14,084 nt of DNA from positions 1-14,084 of the forward strand of contig MWAR01000133.1 in assembly GCA_002068715.1 (NCBI GenBank). Reading direction: 5' to 3'. Position numbers and translations under genes: made by a program. Source of the DNA: a bacterium ADurb.Bin374 (GTDB taxonomy: Bacteria; Riflebacteria; Ozemobacteria; Ozemobacterales; Ozemobacteraceae). The notes beneath the pieces were generated by a model. That model ran no database searches. It saw only the letters and a list, made by a program, of their open reading frames with translations, and was not told the origin of the DNA. The stretch's first letter is position 1, and the number at the start of each line of letters is the position of its first letter. Below, in pieces: positions 13,404 to 14,084 of this stretch.

Positions 13404-14084
13404 ATGGGAAATGAAATCACGGAACTCGAATCGGTGCTTGCATCGTACCGGAAGACAACCAATGCCGATGATTTTTCCTTCCTGGGGAGCTTCCTGCTCG
13501 ATCGAGACGGGAATGAGCTGGGCCCGCGACTGTTCCAGGTTCATGCCGGGGTGGTCCTGCGCACCGTTCCCGATCTGAAGGCCCTTCGGAACATTCTGCT
13601 CGATGCGAAGGCGCATGCCGAGCTTCTTGGGAAAAAGCTGGCCGACGTTGTTCTCTCGAGGTATGCCGCGGCCCTTGCGACTCCGGAAAACGCGATTGCC
13701 GAAGCCTTTCCCCCGAATTCCACGATTGCGGGCCAGTTGAGATCCGATCCCCATCTGCTGGGGAGGCTCGTTGCCTGCTCCGATGATTGCCTCCTGAAAG
13801 CCGTTCGTGCCGCCTTTTCCCGGCTCGAACCGATCCTGCGCAAGGTGCGCGATATAGAGGCTTTCGCCAACATTCTGCCCCTTCTCACCGAGAATCCCGA
13901 CGTGGAACCGGAGGGCTTCCTTGGTGCAATCCCCGATATCGCTTCGGCTGCCGGCCTGACGACGGGCGTGCAGGCCTTTCAGTTTGCGCGCGAGCTGGTC
14001 AAGGCGAAAAACCGGCTCGTCGACCGCGACGACTGGCTCCCGAAATGCCTGGACGCCGTGGCCGTGGTTCATCCTACGCGAACG
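13404..14084 (+). CDS. Unknown, mostly helical protein, 3' end outside the window
   Basis: Two hundred and twenty-seven codons are open to the right edge, starting MGNEITELESVLASYRKT. GAGAGGA about 12 nt before the ATG supports the start. There is no signal peptide or membrane helix. The first 50 residues contain FSFLGSFLLDRDGNELGPRLFQ. The rest is a run of amphipathic helices rich in Ala, Leu, Arg and Asp (for example LLKAVRAAFSRLEPILRKV at about 131-149). I recognise no motif or family. It is separated from the acylase gene by a terminator and so probably starts a new unit. Codon use looks like that of its neighbours, and the frame is clearly coding. Confidence 0.8.
   Translation, partial: MGNEITELESVLASYRKTTNADDFSFLGSFLLDRDGNELGPRLFQVHAGVVLRTVPDLKALRNILLDAKAHAELLGKKLADVVLSRYAAALATPENAIAEAFPPNSTIAGQLRSDPHLLGRLVACSDDCLLKAVRAAFSRLEPILRKVRDIEAFANILPLLTENPDVEPEGFLGAIPDIASAAGLTTGVQAFQFARELVKAKNRLVDRDDWLPKCLDAVAVVHPTRT

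Noticed and set aside
13134..14072. A 312-codon open frame on the minus strand.
   Set aside because: It overlaps the acylase end, a perfect terminator and the plus-strand frame from 13404, which has a plausible start and ribosome site.

Overview
The window is a moderately GC-rich, gene-dense bacterial chromosome segment. It has short intergenic gaps, ATGA-type stop/start overlaps, strong GC hairpin terminators and mostly clear Shine-Dalgarno sites. FtsH, RNase PH, RdgB, PilZ, CheW and an exported penicillin-acylase-like Ntn-hydrolase indicate a bacterium, probably diderm, with c-di-GMP and chemotaxis-type signalling. I cannot place it to a phylum from sequence alone. A deep-branching, little-cultured lineage is a guess, prompted by the mix of a HEAT-repeat protein, an archaeal-type riboflavin-kinase-like protein and a Ycf46-like AAA+ ATPase.

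Layout. 1-2024 (minus): a HEAT-repeat protein followed by the 5' part of ftsH, which runs off the left edge. Each has its own promoter with the same 10-bp core. 2083-2708 (plus): a promoter, a leader of about 255 nt containing a possible small ORF, a double zinc-ribbon protein and a strong terminator. 2713-4493 (minus): a tight three-gene unit encoding a CTP-dependent-riboflavin-kinase-like RIFT protein, a metallo-beta-lactamase-fold hydrolase and a small exported protein of unknown function. 4494-4820: an intergenic stretch with a degenerate inverted-repeat element. 4821-6396 (plus): an operon of a one-helix membrane protein, RNase PH and RdgB, closed by a textbook terminator. 6490-6755: an AT-rich gap. 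6756-8198 (minus): a 480-residue protein that is an internal duplication of a PilZ domain plus an unrecognised domain. 8314-10662 (plus, divergent from it): a Ycf46-like AAA+ ATPase, a CheW protein and a rubredoxin, then a hairpin. 10808-13219 (plus): an exported penicillin-acylase-family hydrolase and terminator. 13404-14084 (plus): an unknown helical protein cut by the right edge.

Two areas look most unusual. One is the divergent locus at 6756-10662, where a protein with two predicted c-di-GMP sites faces a transcription unit joining a AAA+ ATPase, a CheW adaptor and a rubredoxin. The other is the minus-strand unit at 2713-4493, with its archaeal-type RIFT protein. Most promoters I can call carry an extended -10 (TGn before the hexamer) with 16-17 bp to a recognisable -35. 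I see no tRNA, rRNA, CRISPR array, insertion sequence or phage gene.
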